Shown here: positions 15,743-22,404 of the stretch, one piece after another | How positions within the stretch are numbered: position 1 is the stretch's first letter | How the letters are laid out: every line of letters begins with the position of its first letter | DNA from: Bacteroidota bacterium | GTDB lineage: Bacteria; Bacteroidota; Bacteroidia; Bacteroidales; Bacteroidaceae | Reading direction: 5' to 3' | Assembly (NCBI GenBank): GCA_023415545.1 | Contig: JAEZKJ010000162.1 | Coordinates: 1-22,404 of the forward strand | DNA length: 22,404 bases | The notes under the pieces: generated by a model | Databases searched by the model: none | Told to the model about the DNA's origin: nothing | What the model saw: the letters and a program-made list of their open reading frames with translations, nothing else | Translations under genes and position numbers: made by a program

Positions 15743-16669
15743 TCAATTTTTTGTTAACTTATTCTCTTTTTTTAATTGATTAACGATTCCATCAAGAGTA
15801 CCATTGATAAAACCACCACTTTTGCCTGTGCTATAATTTTTTGCAATCTCTACATACTCATTCATAGATACATTTACCGGGATATTAGGGAAACTTAAAA
15901 TCTCGGCTAATGCAATCTGCATAATAAGCATATCCATGAATGCTATTCTGTCTAAATCCCAATTTCTTGTTCCTTCAGCAACAAGATGACGATAGTAATC
16001 AGCATTTAAAATAGATCTTCTGAAAAGACGACGAGCAAATTCTTTATCTTCATCATCTTTAAATTCTGGAAGCAACTCCTGTTTCTTGCCGTTTTTCTCA
16101 TCGAATCGCTTAATAGTTTTAAGAACAAAGGTATCTACTATCTCTTTATCATCATTCCAATATAAACTTTGATCTTCAAGCACTTGATCTAAATCTGTAT
16201 CGGTAAAGATAATCTTTTTATATAATTTTCTCCAAAGTTCTTTATCCTCTTCATATGAAGAGTGTTCACTTTCCATATATTCTTTATAAATATCGCTATT
16301 TTCAATTTTATCAAATAATAGCTTTATATACTCAAGTTCATTTTCCCAAGTTTTTTTCTGTGAGTTAACAAACTCAAGTAGTTGCTTGTTTTCAGAGAGT
16401 TGAGCGATAAACTTATTATTAACAAATTTACTATTTGGATTTAAATCATTTTTTGATGGTGACAACCTGTTTTTCGCTGTTTCTTGCTTTTTGCTAGCAA
16501 ATTTTGTCACTTCAACCATTAATAATAAAAGGTAGTTGTAAAGGTCATAAGCTTTCGACAAGCTGTAAAACAACTCCTTTTCTGCAGTTTCAAGGTTTTT
16601 TCCTCCATTCTGATAATACGCATAAATTATCTGAACGACCTTGAGACGGATAAGAACTCTATTAATCAT
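15743..16669 (-). CDS. nusB: Transcription antitermination factor NusB, long Bacteroidota form
   Basis: The 308-residue protein begins MINRVLIRLKVVQIIYAYYQ, the start of the NusB RNA-binding domain. The canonical C-terminal half is at about 210-305, with DLDRIAFMDMLIMQIALAEIL and VSMNEYVEIAKNYSTGKSGGFINGTLDGI. NusB binds boxA RNA with S10 (NusE) and supports rRNA antitermination. Bacterial NusB is usually about 130-160 residues; here roughly 150 extra, charged and helical residues (about 65-205) separate the two halves, a form known in this phylum. I reject the GTG at 16726 because it lies upstream of the promoter's -7 box and within the -33 region, and it would add a hydrophobic leader foreign to NusB. 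First gene of the cluster. Confidence 0.92.
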   Translation of the reverse strand: MINRVLIRLKVVQIIYAYYQNGGKNLETAEKELFYSLSKAYDLYNYLLLLMVEVTKFASKKQETAKNRLSPSKNDLNPNSKFVNNKFIAQLSENKQLLEFVNSQKKTWENELEYIKLLFDKIENSDIYKEYMESEHSSYEEDKELWRKLYKKIIFTDTDLDQVLEDQSLYWNDDKEIVDTFVLKTIKRFDEKNGKKQELLPEFKDDEDKEFARRLFRRSILNADYYRHLVAEGTRNWDLDRIAFMDMLIMQIALAEILSFPNIPVNVSMNEYVEIAKNYSTGKSGGFINGTLDGIVNQLKKENKLTKN

Positions 16670-16696
16670 AATTCGAAATAAAATTATTAGGAAATG

Positions 16697-16728
16697 CAAA
16701 ATTAGGGAATTCAATTGATTCCTCACAA
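16697..16728 (-). promoter_or_regulatory. Promoter of the nusB-yajC-ybbR-coaE cluster
   Basis: On the minus strand, TTG (16728-16726) is followed by 21 bases and TAATTTTG (16704-16697), an exact TAnnTTTG. Initiation would be near 16690, about 20 bases before the nusB ATG at 16669. Its position fixes the nusB start. Confidence 0.65.
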
Positions 16729-16807
16729 TATAATTACATCTTTTAATTGAAAAACTTGAAAATAGAACAATTAATTTATGTGTTGGTTGAAGTTTCTATA
16801 TTATTTT

Positions 16808-16838
16808 TTTGTCTATTTAAAAAAAATGACCAAATTTG
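16808..16838 (+). promoter_or_regulatory. Candidate promoter of the PUR-alpha-like gene
   Basis: TTTG at 16808-16811, 19 bases, then CAAATTTG at 16831-16838, which misses TAnnTTTG only in its first base. Transcription would start near 16845, about 18 bases before the ATG at 16863. Confidence 0.42.
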
Positions 16839-16862
16839 GCATAAGTTATTAATAATACAGAT

Positions 16863-17240
16863 ATGGAAGATAATAGAAAGAAAAACACAGTTGAAAATGA
16901 CAAGGAGATAGTTTTTTCAAAAGCAGTTAAAGCTGGAAAACGAATTTATTATTTAGATGTAAAGAAAAACAGAAAAGATGAAATGTTTCTTGCTATTACA
17001 GAAAGTAAAAAAGTTGTTTCTGGAGAGGGGGATGATTCACAAGTTAGTTTTGAAAAACATAAAATTTTTCTTTATAAAGAGGACTTTGAAAAATTCATGA
17101 ACGGTCTTCAACAAGCTATACAATTTATTGCAAATGAACAAGGTGGAGTACCTTCTTACACCACTGAGAATGAGGTAAAAGAGGAACCTGCTAACGAAAA
17201 AGAGGATAAAGAGGAGATAAAGATTGATATTGAATTTTAA
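16863..17240 (+). CDS. PUR-alpha-like nucleic-acid-binding protein (DUF3276)
   Basis: The 125-residue cytosolic protein contains one PUR repeat at about 15-92: EIVFSKAVKAGKRIYYLDVKK followed by DEMFLAITESKK and a helix (FLYKEDFEKFMNGLQQAIQFI). This is the beta-beta-beta-beta-helix plan of Pur proteins, which bind single-stranded DNA and RNA and dimerise. The C-terminal 30 residues are Glu/Lys-rich and probably disordered (KEEPANEKEDKEEIKI). Bacterial Pur proteins include the Borrelia regulator BpuR; the targets in Bacteroidota are not known. It has its own candidate promoter, divergent from nusB, and no terminator is visible before the rplY promoter, so read-through into rplY is possible. Confidence 0.88.
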   Translation: MEDNRKKNTVENDKEIVFSKAVKAGKRIYYLDVKKNRKDEMFLAITESKKVVSGEGDDSQVSFEKHKIFLYKEDFEKFMNGLQQAIQFIANEQGGVPSYTTENEVKEEPANEKEDKEEIKIDIEF

Positions 17241-17277
17241 TTATTAATCAATATAGGTCTGAAAATAATATATTTAC

Positions 17278-17308
17278 TTTGATTTTTTAAAATAAAAAGC
17301 TAATTTTG
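17278..17308 (+). promoter_or_regulatory. Near-consensus primary promoter of rplY
   Basis: TTTG at 17278-17281, a 19-base spacer, and TAATTTTG at 17301-17308 form a textbook Bacteroidota promoter, the best in the window. Transcription should start near 17313-17315, giving an unusually long leader of about 92 bases. Confidence 0.85.
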
Positions 17309-17312
17309 CACC

Positions 17313-17406
17313 GCTTTTTAGGCATCGTGTGATAATACCACATCGTGTGATGGCGAATTAAGCAAGAAAATAATACTTAATTTAGAGTAACACAATTTAT
17401 TAAAAA
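17313..17406 (+). promoter_or_regulatory. rplY mRNA leader with 11-base direct repeat
   Basis: The leader carries CATCGTGTGAT twice, at 17323-17333 and 17341-17351, 18 bases apart from start to start. Each copy can form a small CACATCG-type hairpin only weakly, and no intrinsic terminator is seen. Because the gene encodes the 5S-rRNA-binding protein L25, whose leader is autoregulatory in Escherichia coli, an L25-binding site here is a reasonable guess, not a demonstration. Confidence 0.4.
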
Positions 17407-17997
17407 ATGAAATCAATTGAAATTAAAGGTACTGTAAGAACAGACCTAGGCAAAAAAGCCACTCAAGAACTTCGCAAGGCTAATCTTGTTCCTTGTGTAC
17501 TTTATGGTGTAGAAAAAGACGAAAAAGGTCTTCCTGTTGCAACTCACTTTAGCGTGCCAGTAGATGGTCTTCGTAACTTAGTTTACACTCCAAACATTTA
17601 TGTGGTAAATCTTGAGATTGATGGTAAGGTAGTTAACGCTATCCTTAAAGATATCCAATTCCACCCAGTAAAAGACAACATTCTTCACGTTGACTTCTAC
17701 CAAATCGAAAATTCTAAACCAATCGTTATGGAAGTTCCTGTACAGTTGGAAGGTTTGGCTGCAGGTGTTCGTGCCGGTGGTAAATTGGCTCTTCAAATGC
17801 GTAAACTTAAAGTTAAAGCTCTTTTCGAAGCAATCCCAGAGCGTCTTGTTATCGATGTTACTCCACTTGGTCTTGGTAAAACAATCAAAGTTGGTGAACT
17901 TAGCTTCGAAGGATTAGAATTAATAAATGCTAAAGCTGCCGTAGTTTGTGCTGTTAAATTGACTCGTGCTGCTCGTGGTGCTCAAGCAAACTCTTAA
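17407..17997 (+). CDS. rplY: 50S ribosomal protein L25/general stress protein Ctc
   Basis: The 196-residue protein is the two-domain (CTC/TL5) form of bL25. The N-terminal 5S-rRNA-binding barrel spans about 1-95, with TDLGKKATQELRKANLVPCVLYG and KDIQFHPVKDNILHVDFYQI; the C-terminal TL5 domain spans about 100-185, with VPVQLEGLAAGVRAGGKL and VIDVTPLGLGKTIKVGEL. The tail is Ala/Arg-rich. Codon choice (CGT, CTT, GGT) is that of a highly expressed gene, in keeping with the strong promoter. It starts a probable operon with pth (22-base gap) and the S4-domain gene, a common arrangement. Confidence 0.96.
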   Translation: MKSIEIKGTVRTDLGKKATQELRKANLVPCVLYGVEKDEKGLPVATHFSVPVDGLRNLVYTPNIYVVNLEIDGKVVNAILKDIQFHPVKDNILHVDFYQIENSKPIVMEVPVQLEGLAAGVRAGGKLALQMRKLKVKALFEAIPERLVIDVTPLGLGKTIKVGELSFEGLELINAKAAVVCAVKLTRAARGAQANS

Positions 17998-18019
17998 TTT
18001 CTAAAACTTTATCCTTTCA

Positions 18020-18583
18020 ATGAAATATTTGATTGTAGGATTGGGTAATATCGGTGATGAATATCGAAATACCCGTCACAACATAGGATTTATGGTATTG
18101 GACGCTCTTGCAAAGGCGTCCAATATTGTTTTTAACGATGGTCGTTACGGAGCTACTGCTACCCTATCGGTCAAAGGAAGACAACTTATTTTGTTAAAGC
18201 CGTCTACTTACATGAACCTTAGTGGTAATGCTGTAAGATATTGGATGCAAAAAGAGAATATTCCTTTGGAAAATGTTCTAATTATTGTTGACGATCTCTC
18301 TTTAAAATTTGGAGCATTACGTCTTAAAGGGAAAGGTAGTGACGCAGGTCATAATGGATTAAAACATATAGCTGCAACTATTGGAACACAAAACTATGCC
18401 CGACTCAAGTTCGGTATAGGTAATGAATTTCCAAAAGGAGGACAAGTGGACTTTGTCCTTGGTAATTTCGATGAAAAGGATATGGGAACAATGGATGAAC
18501 GCCTGAAAACAGCTGGTGACATAATAAAAAGTTTCTGCCTTGCAGGTATAAACATCACGATGAACCAATACAACAAAAAATAA
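18020..18583 (+). CDS. pth: Peptidyl-tRNA hydrolase
   Basis: The 187-residue enzyme releases tRNA from peptidyl-tRNA that has dropped off the ribosome. The catalytic residues known from E. coli are all present: N10 (VGLGN), H20 (NTRHN), N66 (STYMNLSG), D92 (VDDLSL) and N112 (GHNG). Length is normal. Its stop and the next start overlap in TAATG (18581-18585), so it is translationally coupled to the S4-domain gene. Confidence 0.96.
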   Translation: MKYLIVGLGNIGDEYRNTRHNIGFMVLDALAKASNIVFNDGRYGATATLSVKGRQLILLKPSTYMNLSGNAVRYWMQKENIPLENVLIIVDDLSLKFGALRLKGKGSDAGHNGLKHIAATIGTQNYARLKFGIGNEFPKGGQVDFVLGNFDEKDMGTMDERLKTAGDIIKSFCLAGINITMNQYNKK

Positions 18584-19008
18584 TGGCTGAAGCAAGAATT
18601 GACAAATGGTTATGGGCATCGAGAATATTTAAAACTCGTACTATTGCTGCCGAAGCTTGCAAAAAAGGTAGAGTCTTAATTAATGGTGTTCAAATGAAAC
18701 CGGCAAGAATGATTAAAGCCGGTGATATTATACAGGTTCGTAAATCTCCAATTACATACTCATTTAAAGTATTGCAACCTATAGAAAAGCGTGTGGGTGC
18801 TAAACTTGTTAATGATATTATGGAGAATGTTACAACTCCTGACCAATATGAATTGCTTGAGATGAATAAAATTAGCGGCTTTGTAAATAGAGCACGCGGT
18901 ACCGGACGACCAACAAAGAAAGAAAGACGAAGTATGGATGAGTTTGTATCACCTGAATATATTTCAGATGATGATTTTGATTTTGACTTTGATTTCGACG
19001 GTGAATAG
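18583..19008 (+). CDS. hslR: S4-domain RNA-binding protein, Hsp15 (HslR)-like
   Basis: The 141-residue protein opens with an S4 domain (about 4-65): RIDKWLWASRIFKTRTIAAEACKKG and GRVLINGVQMKPARMIKAGD. The family member Hsp15 binds free 50S subunits that still carry a peptidyl-tRNA, so a place next to pth makes functional sense. After a basic stretch (RGTGRPTKKERR, about 105-117) comes a very acidic end with Asp-Phe repeated four times (DFDFDFDF), encoded by near-repeats of the hexamer GATTTT at 18973-18999. Last gene of the rplY operon; it starts within the pth stop. Confidence 0.88.
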   Translation: MAEARIDKWLWASRIFKTRTIAAEACKKGRVLINGVQMKPARMIKAGDIIQVRKSPITYSFKVLQPIEKRVGAKLVNDIMENVTTPDQYELLEMNKISGFVNRARGTGRPTKKERRSMDEFVSPEYISDDDFDFDFDFDGE

Positions 19009-19017
19009 AAAATATTA

Positions 19018-19106
19018 AGTAATCCCTGCTAGAATATATTAAGACTACAAAGTTTGAAACAAAACTTTCGAGGGTCACATCAATTCAAGCAGGGATTACT
19101 CTTTTT
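19018..19106 (+). terminator. Large two-tier stem-loop ending the rplY operon
   Basis: AGTAATCCCTGCT at 19018-19030 pairs perfectly with AGCAGGGATTACT at 19088-19100, and after one mismatch three more pairs extend it to 17 positions. Five T follow (19102-19106), so it can terminate. The interior is about 50 bases and holds a second hairpin (AAAGTTT near 19050 with AAACTTT near 19062-19068). This is much larger than an ordinary terminator and might be a small mobile element or a structured RNA. Confidence 0.65.
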
Positions 19107-19362
19107 ATACATTACTTTGATTCTTGTAAGCAAGAGGTAAGAACATATCACTATCCACAAGTGCATTTTAACCCTATCCTCGGAATATTTTTATAAATAT
19201 TTTTACCATAGATTTCCGCATGAAGAGCTTGAAGAATCTCTGCAACTAACTATATTTCAATAGTTTCAAATAACATTTCCCGTTTTTTTATGTAACAGTA
19301 TTGTCAATATATTAAAAAATTTGTAACTATGCAAAAATAAAATAATATTATCCCCATTTCCC
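19107..19362. other. Intergenic leader before the BACON lipoprotein; nothing clear seen
   Basis: About 256 bases without a credible gene. One short frame (reading ...HRFPHEELEESLQLTIFQ before a TAG near 19262) has protein-like composition but no start and no homologue I recognise. AAAATTTG at 19316-19323 resembles only half of a TAnnTTTG box, and no promoter can be assigned for the next gene. Confidence 0.35.
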
Positions 19363-21729
19363 ATGAAAAAAATAATCCTTTTCTTGGCTACAGCTTTTTT
19401 ATTGTTGGGTTGTACTAAAAACGAGAAAGAAGAAGATTACAGTTTTATAACGTTAAATCCGGATATTTTGCCTGCCTTTTCATCGGCACCGGCTAAAAAA
19501 CAAATAGTCGTTTCTACCAGTTTTTCGGAATGGAAAGCTATGGTAGATGCTTCTAATCAGACCTGGTGCAGCGTTGAGAAAAAAGAGAATGTCTTGACGA
19601 TAGAGGTTACACGTAATTCCGACGGAGTTCAGAGGTCGGCTGTTGTAACTGTTAAGGCAGGAACGTTAAGCAAAGAAATAAACGTTGTCCAAACTTTCGA
19701 AGCTGCAATCATTACTCTTAATCCGGATACTATAGAGGTATTTCCGGTAGAAGGAGATACAAAAATTGTTACAGTGGAAACCGATGCTCCATCGTGGAAC
19801 GTATCTGTTGATGATCAGAGTCAGCAGTGGTGTCATGTCAACAAAGTAACTGGTACCAATACGTTCAACATAATTGTCGATCCCTCTAGTTCATATGCCA
19901 TTCGATCGGCTATCGTTACTGTCAGTGGGCAGGGAGCAGCCGACAAAACGCTTACCGTAACTCAAAGCGCCAAACAGAATTTCGAATTTCAGCCACAACA
20001 ACAGTATCCGGTGTATGGCATCTGGTCAGTTTTCCACAAAGATGTGGCTGCGTATTCCACAGAATTGTTCGATGAAATTGCTGCCAATTATGTAATGATA
20101 CAAGCGGCTTTCAATACGGCTCCCGATGGTACGGTAAAAAGGATGAAACAGATTAATCCCAATTTCGAAATATCGGTGTATTACAACAGTTCGATTCTCG
20201 ATGCCGGTAATATTAATTTAAATGGGAAATCAGCTGCCGGTTTCCGTTGGGTAGAATTGGTTAACCGCAGAAAAGATTTGGCTCACATCCCTACCGGATT
20301 GATTGCCAAGGATATAAGCGCCACCGATACCCAGTTCGAAATTATTAACGGCACAGCTCCCTTTACCAAAGCTAAATCAAGCATTGTACCGTGTAATCCT
20401 TCTACTCTTAAAGTTACCCCTGCAAATAATCTGGCAACCAACAATACTTTTTGGATAAAAACAGATGGAGCTGCAGGCAAGGATTATAAAGGAGAGTTGA
20501 TGCGTGTCATTTCGGTAGACCAAACTACCGATAAAGGAGTAATCGTTACTGTAGAACGGGGATATGATAATACTACTCCTCAGCCTCATTCGGCTAAAAC
20601 AAGGGTATTTACTCCACTTTATAACTCAGGTACACAACCCGGAAAATCATCCAGGGCTTATGCATGCGATCCCTGGTCTGGTTTGCGACGCGACATTATG
20701 GTGTTTAATTATAAACTGCGGATGAATCAGGGATATACGGATGGTATTTGGAATGACTTGACCGGATTTACTGTTTTGGTAAACATGGTCGATGCTAAAG
20801 GTAACGTTGTACGCCTGAATAATAACTATCAAGATATATGGAGTTTTAAGGACAATGCTCTTTATACCGTTATGAGTTCGGCTGAAGGACAGATGAGCAA
20901 TATGCGCGAAGCTTTCGACCAGTTGATCGAATATTATGGACCAACATACTATCCCCTAATATATGCTAACAACTACAACAATCCGGCAACCGATATCCGT
21001 TTTTTCGAACCTTACGGTCGTGTCGGATCGCCACATGCCGATAATCCTCTTGTACGATTCTTTAATCAAGAAGTAACCACCATTACTTGTACGGATATTT
21101 ACAATGAATGGAATAAAAATCCTTATTCTCCGGTTTCTGCTTCGATTGCTTACGATAAAATTACCGGGAATAATTATATTAAAAGGATAGAAGAAATGAT
21201 TGTATGCGCTCAAAAGGGTTTTCGTGTAGGCAGGGCAATTGGCGATTCGGGGATTAAAAGTAGATTGATAGAGGCTCTTTCCAAGACAGATCGCGATGAA
21301 TTAGAACTTTATCTCTATGGTGGTTATTTAATGGGCGTAAATCCAGAAAGTCATCTGAGTAATACTAATAGAACAAATGAAGTTTGGTTTGGGACCAGCC
21401 CACTGATATGCGATTATCGAGCTATACAGGGGAACGATTCTGGTAGGAGTAATGTACGCATGTACAAACTCGACGAATGGTATTGGCCTATCGGTAAACC
21501 TATTGAAGCTTTTACTAAGTCAGGCAACATACTTGAACGAAAATTTGAGAATGGATATGTGGTGGTAAATGCTAATTCATCGGGTAGTTATAGTTTGAAT
21601 ATGGCCGATAAAGGTGGTTCGTATTACGATCCGAAAGCATCTGAAAAGGCGGCTATTACCGGTTCGGTAAGTATTCCTGCAGGAACAGCTAAGATTTTTA
21701 TGAAAGTACCCGAACAGGTTGTTCCGTAA
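19363..21729 (+). CDS. Surface lipoprotein: two BACON domains plus glycoside-hydrolase-like body
   Basis: The 788-residue protein starts with a lipoprotein signal (LLGC, Cys17), then acidic residues that in Bacteroidota favour surface export. Two BACON beta-sandwich domains follow (about 29-111 and 118-202), each with the W-C pair (TWCSV, QWCHV) and ending VVQT/VTQS. Residues 212-710 look like a TIM-barrel glycosidase: YPVYGIWSVF, FEISVYYNSS, GYTDGIWND (458-465, candidate acid), YYPLIYANNYN. The closest plan I know is the hypothetical family GHL15; this is tentative. An insert at about 314-418 has the module pattern GELMRVISVD...VERGYDNTTPQPHSAKTRVF. A C-terminal beta domain (715-783) resembles glycosidase end domains. 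No SusC/SusD, sulfatase or regulator lies nearby. Confidence 0.72.
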   Translation: MKKIILFLATAFLLLGCTKNEKEEDYSFITLNPDILPAFSSAPAKKQIVVSTSFSEWKAMVDASNQTWCSVEKKENVLTIEVTRNSDGVQRSAVVTVKAGTLSKEINVVQTFEAAIITLNPDTIEVFPVEGDTKIVTVETDAPSWNVSVDDQSQQWCHVNKVTGTNTFNIIVDPSSSYAIRSAIVTVSGQGAADKTLTVTQSAKQNFEFQPQQQYPVYGIWSVFHKDVAAYSTELFDEIAANYVMIQAAFNTAPDGTVKRMKQINPNFEISVYYNSSILDAGNINLNGKSAAGFRWVELVNRRKDLAHIPTGLIAKDISATDTQFEIINGTAPFTKAKSSIVPCNPSTLKVTPANNLATNNTFWIKTDGAAGKDYKGELMRVISVDQTTDKGVIVTVERGYDNTTPQPHSAKTRVFTPLYNSGTQPGKSSRAYACDPWSGLRRDIMVFNYKLRMNQGYTDGIWNDLTGFTVLVNMVDAKGNVVRLNNNYQDIWSFKDNALYTVMSSAEGQMSNMREAFDQLIEYYGPTYYPLIYANNYNNPATDIRFFEPYGRVGSPHADNPLVRFFNQEVTTITCTDIYNEWNKNPYSPVSASIAYDKITGNNYIKRIEEMIVCAQKGFRVGRAIGDSGIKSRLIEALSKTDRDELELYLYGGYLMGVNPESHLSNTNRTNEVWFGTSPLICDYRAIQGNDSGRSNVRMYKLDEWYWPIGKPIEAFTKSGNILERKFENGYVVVNANSSGSYSLNMADKGGSYYDPKASEKAAITGSVSIPAGTAKIFMKVPEQVVP

Positions 21730-21758
21730 GAATTGTATTGTTTTTCGTTATAAACAAC

Positions 21759-21797
21759 AGCGAGGTTAGTCAAAAAGGCTAACCTCGCTTCATTTTG
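21759..21797 (+). terminator. Terminator after the BACON lipoprotein gene
   Basis: AGCGAGGTTAG (21759-21769) pairs with CTAACCTCGCT (21779-21789); a wobble and one more pair close the stem around an A5 loop. A broken T-run (TCATTTTGT) follows. It lies 30 bases after the lipoprotein stop, between convergent genes. Confidence 0.78.
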
Positions 21798-21865
21798 TAT
21801 TATTATTAAAAAACTACCTAACTTTAAATTTGATACCTATGAATATATAAAATTAGTGATGGCGA

Positions 21866-22291
21866 TTATAGATTGCTCTTTATTGCTTTAATCATATCAT
21901 CGTACTCCTCATCACTAAGATAAACTTTATCAGGATTCATTTGAAACACAGAACCATAATCAGGACCATCTACGTATTTAGGGACAAGATGGAAATGAAG
22001 ATGAGAAAGTTTATCACTGTAAGCACCATAATTTATCTTTTCGGGATGAAAAGTTATGTCCATAGCTTTAGTTACCTTAGTTACATCATCCATAAAAGCA
22101 TCTCTTTTTTCTTTAGAAAGTTCAAAAAGATCATTGACATGTTCATCAAAAGCAACAAGGCAACGGCCTCTATATGTCTGCTCTTTGAAAAGGAAAACTC
22201 GAGATACAGACAGATGCGCTATCTCTATCATTAACTTGTGAAGTGTCTCATTATTCTGACAATAGAGACAGTTTTTGGGATCTGTTTTCAT
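21866..22291 (-). CDS. HIT-family (histidine triad) nucleotide hydrolase/transferase-like protein
   Basis: The 141-residue protein carries the histidine triad H97-L-H99-F-H101 in SHLHFHLVP; H99 is the expected nucleophile that attacks nucleotide phosphoramidates or dinucleotides. An N-terminal CLYC pair (8-11) resembles the zinc site of some HIT/GalT relatives, but only two ligands are visible. RGRCLVAFDEHVNDLFEL (about 41-58) is the usual HIT strand with the conserved hydrophobic contacts. Exact substrate is undetermined. The ATG overlaps the stop of the upstream gene by four bases (22288-22291), so the two are coupled. Confidence 0.9.
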   Translation of the reverse strand: MKTDPKNCLYCQNNETLHKLMIEIAHLSVSRVFLFKEQTYRGRCLVAFDEHVNDLFELSKEKRDAFMDDVTKVTKAMDITFHPEKINYGAYSDKLSHLHFHLVPKYVDGPDYGSVFQMNPDKVYLSDEEYDDMIKAIKSNL

Positions 22292-22404
22292 AATATTTTT
22301 TTAGTTATGTAATCCGATACATTATTTAAGTTTGTTTCTTCTCCAACCAACCATATTATATCTCCTATTTCAATAGGTGTGTCAATGGATGGTTCCAATA
22401 AAAC
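22288..22404 (-). CDS. End of an RCK_C (TrkA-C) domain protein, 5' part outside the window
   Basis: The minus strand is open from the window edge for 38 residues to a TGA at 22290-22288. The segment PSIDTPIEIGDIIWLVGEETNLNNVSDYI matches the last strands of RCK_C domains, where D-x-IEIGDIIWLVG is the typical pattern that ends a ligand-binding lobe. Such domains terminate K+ channels/transporters, KefB-type cation:proton antiporters and DASS-type carriers, so the parent is probably a membrane ion transporter, but which one cannot be told. It overlaps the HIT gene by ATGA. Confidence 0.7.
   Translation of the reverse strand, partial: VLLEPSIDTPIEIGDIIWLVGEETNLNNVSDYITKKIL

Noticed and set aside
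17241..17406. tRNA gene before rplY
   Set aside because: No cloverleaf, T-loop or acceptor pairing could be drawn; the region is better explained as promoter and leader.
19107..19262. Short protein-like frame ending ...ESLQLTIFQ as a gene remnant
   Set aside because: Only about 33 codons, no start, no recognisable homologue; cannot be separated from chance.
19363..21729. Polysaccharide utilisation locus
   Set aside because: No SusC/SusD pair, transporter, sigma/anti-sigma or hybrid two-component regulator on either side.

Overview
The window looks like a chromosomal segment of a low-G+C member of the Bacteroidales (phylum Bacteroidota). Support comes from promoters of the Bacteroidota type (TTTG or TTG, about 19-21 bases, then TAnnTTTG) before several genes, a near absence of Shine-Dalgarno sequences, a TatA/TatC pair without TatB, lineage-typical small proteins (DUF5606, DUF3276/PUR-alpha-like), a NusB with a long insertion, and a lipoprotein with BACON domains. 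I cannot place it to genus.

Layout. The 3' end of an unrecognised plus-strand gene (1-144) and its terminator face phosphoglucomutase (549-2294, minus). The space between them holds a 61-base nested palindrome. Next, on the minus strand, come a secreted C69 dipeptidase and a secreted M23 metallopeptidase 22 bases apart, divergent from alanine dehydrogenase (plus). tatA-tatC (minus) follow. Then come a small secreted LPP20-like protein (plus), a YeiH-type membrane protein (minus) and an unrecognised cytosolic protein (minus) divergent from clpB (plus). From 13291 to 16669 a minus-strand cluster reads nusB, yajC, ybbR-like, coaE and a DUF5606 gene with its own promoter. Divergent from it are the PUR-alpha-like gene and then the rplY-pth-hslR-like operon, which ends in a large stem-loop. 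An isolated 788-residue lipoprotein with two BACON domains and a glycoside-hydrolase-like body follows. A HIT-family protein and the end of an RCK_C (TrkA-C) domain protein, both minus, close the window.

How genes fit together. Most of the region is conserved housekeeping: sugar phosphate metabolism, protein export (Tat, YajC), proteostasis (ClpB), CoA synthesis, transcription antitermination and translation (L25, Pth, S4 protein). Inferred local links are (a) M23 peptidase, dipeptidase and alanine dehydrogenase as a possible wall-peptide/alanine recycling block, and (b) rplY-pth-hslR as a translation-quality operon driven by a near-consensus promoter with a repeated leader. The BACON lipoprotein lacks SusC/SusD partners and sits alone between core genes, so it is the best candidate for accessory DNA. 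I found no CRISPR array, prophage, intact insertion sequence, tRNA or rRNA, and no clear multi-gene novel system. The most unusual items are the 61-base nested palindrome, the insertion-sequence-end-like terminator after clpB and its partial echo after the hslR-like gene, and the orphan glycosidase-like lipoprotein.
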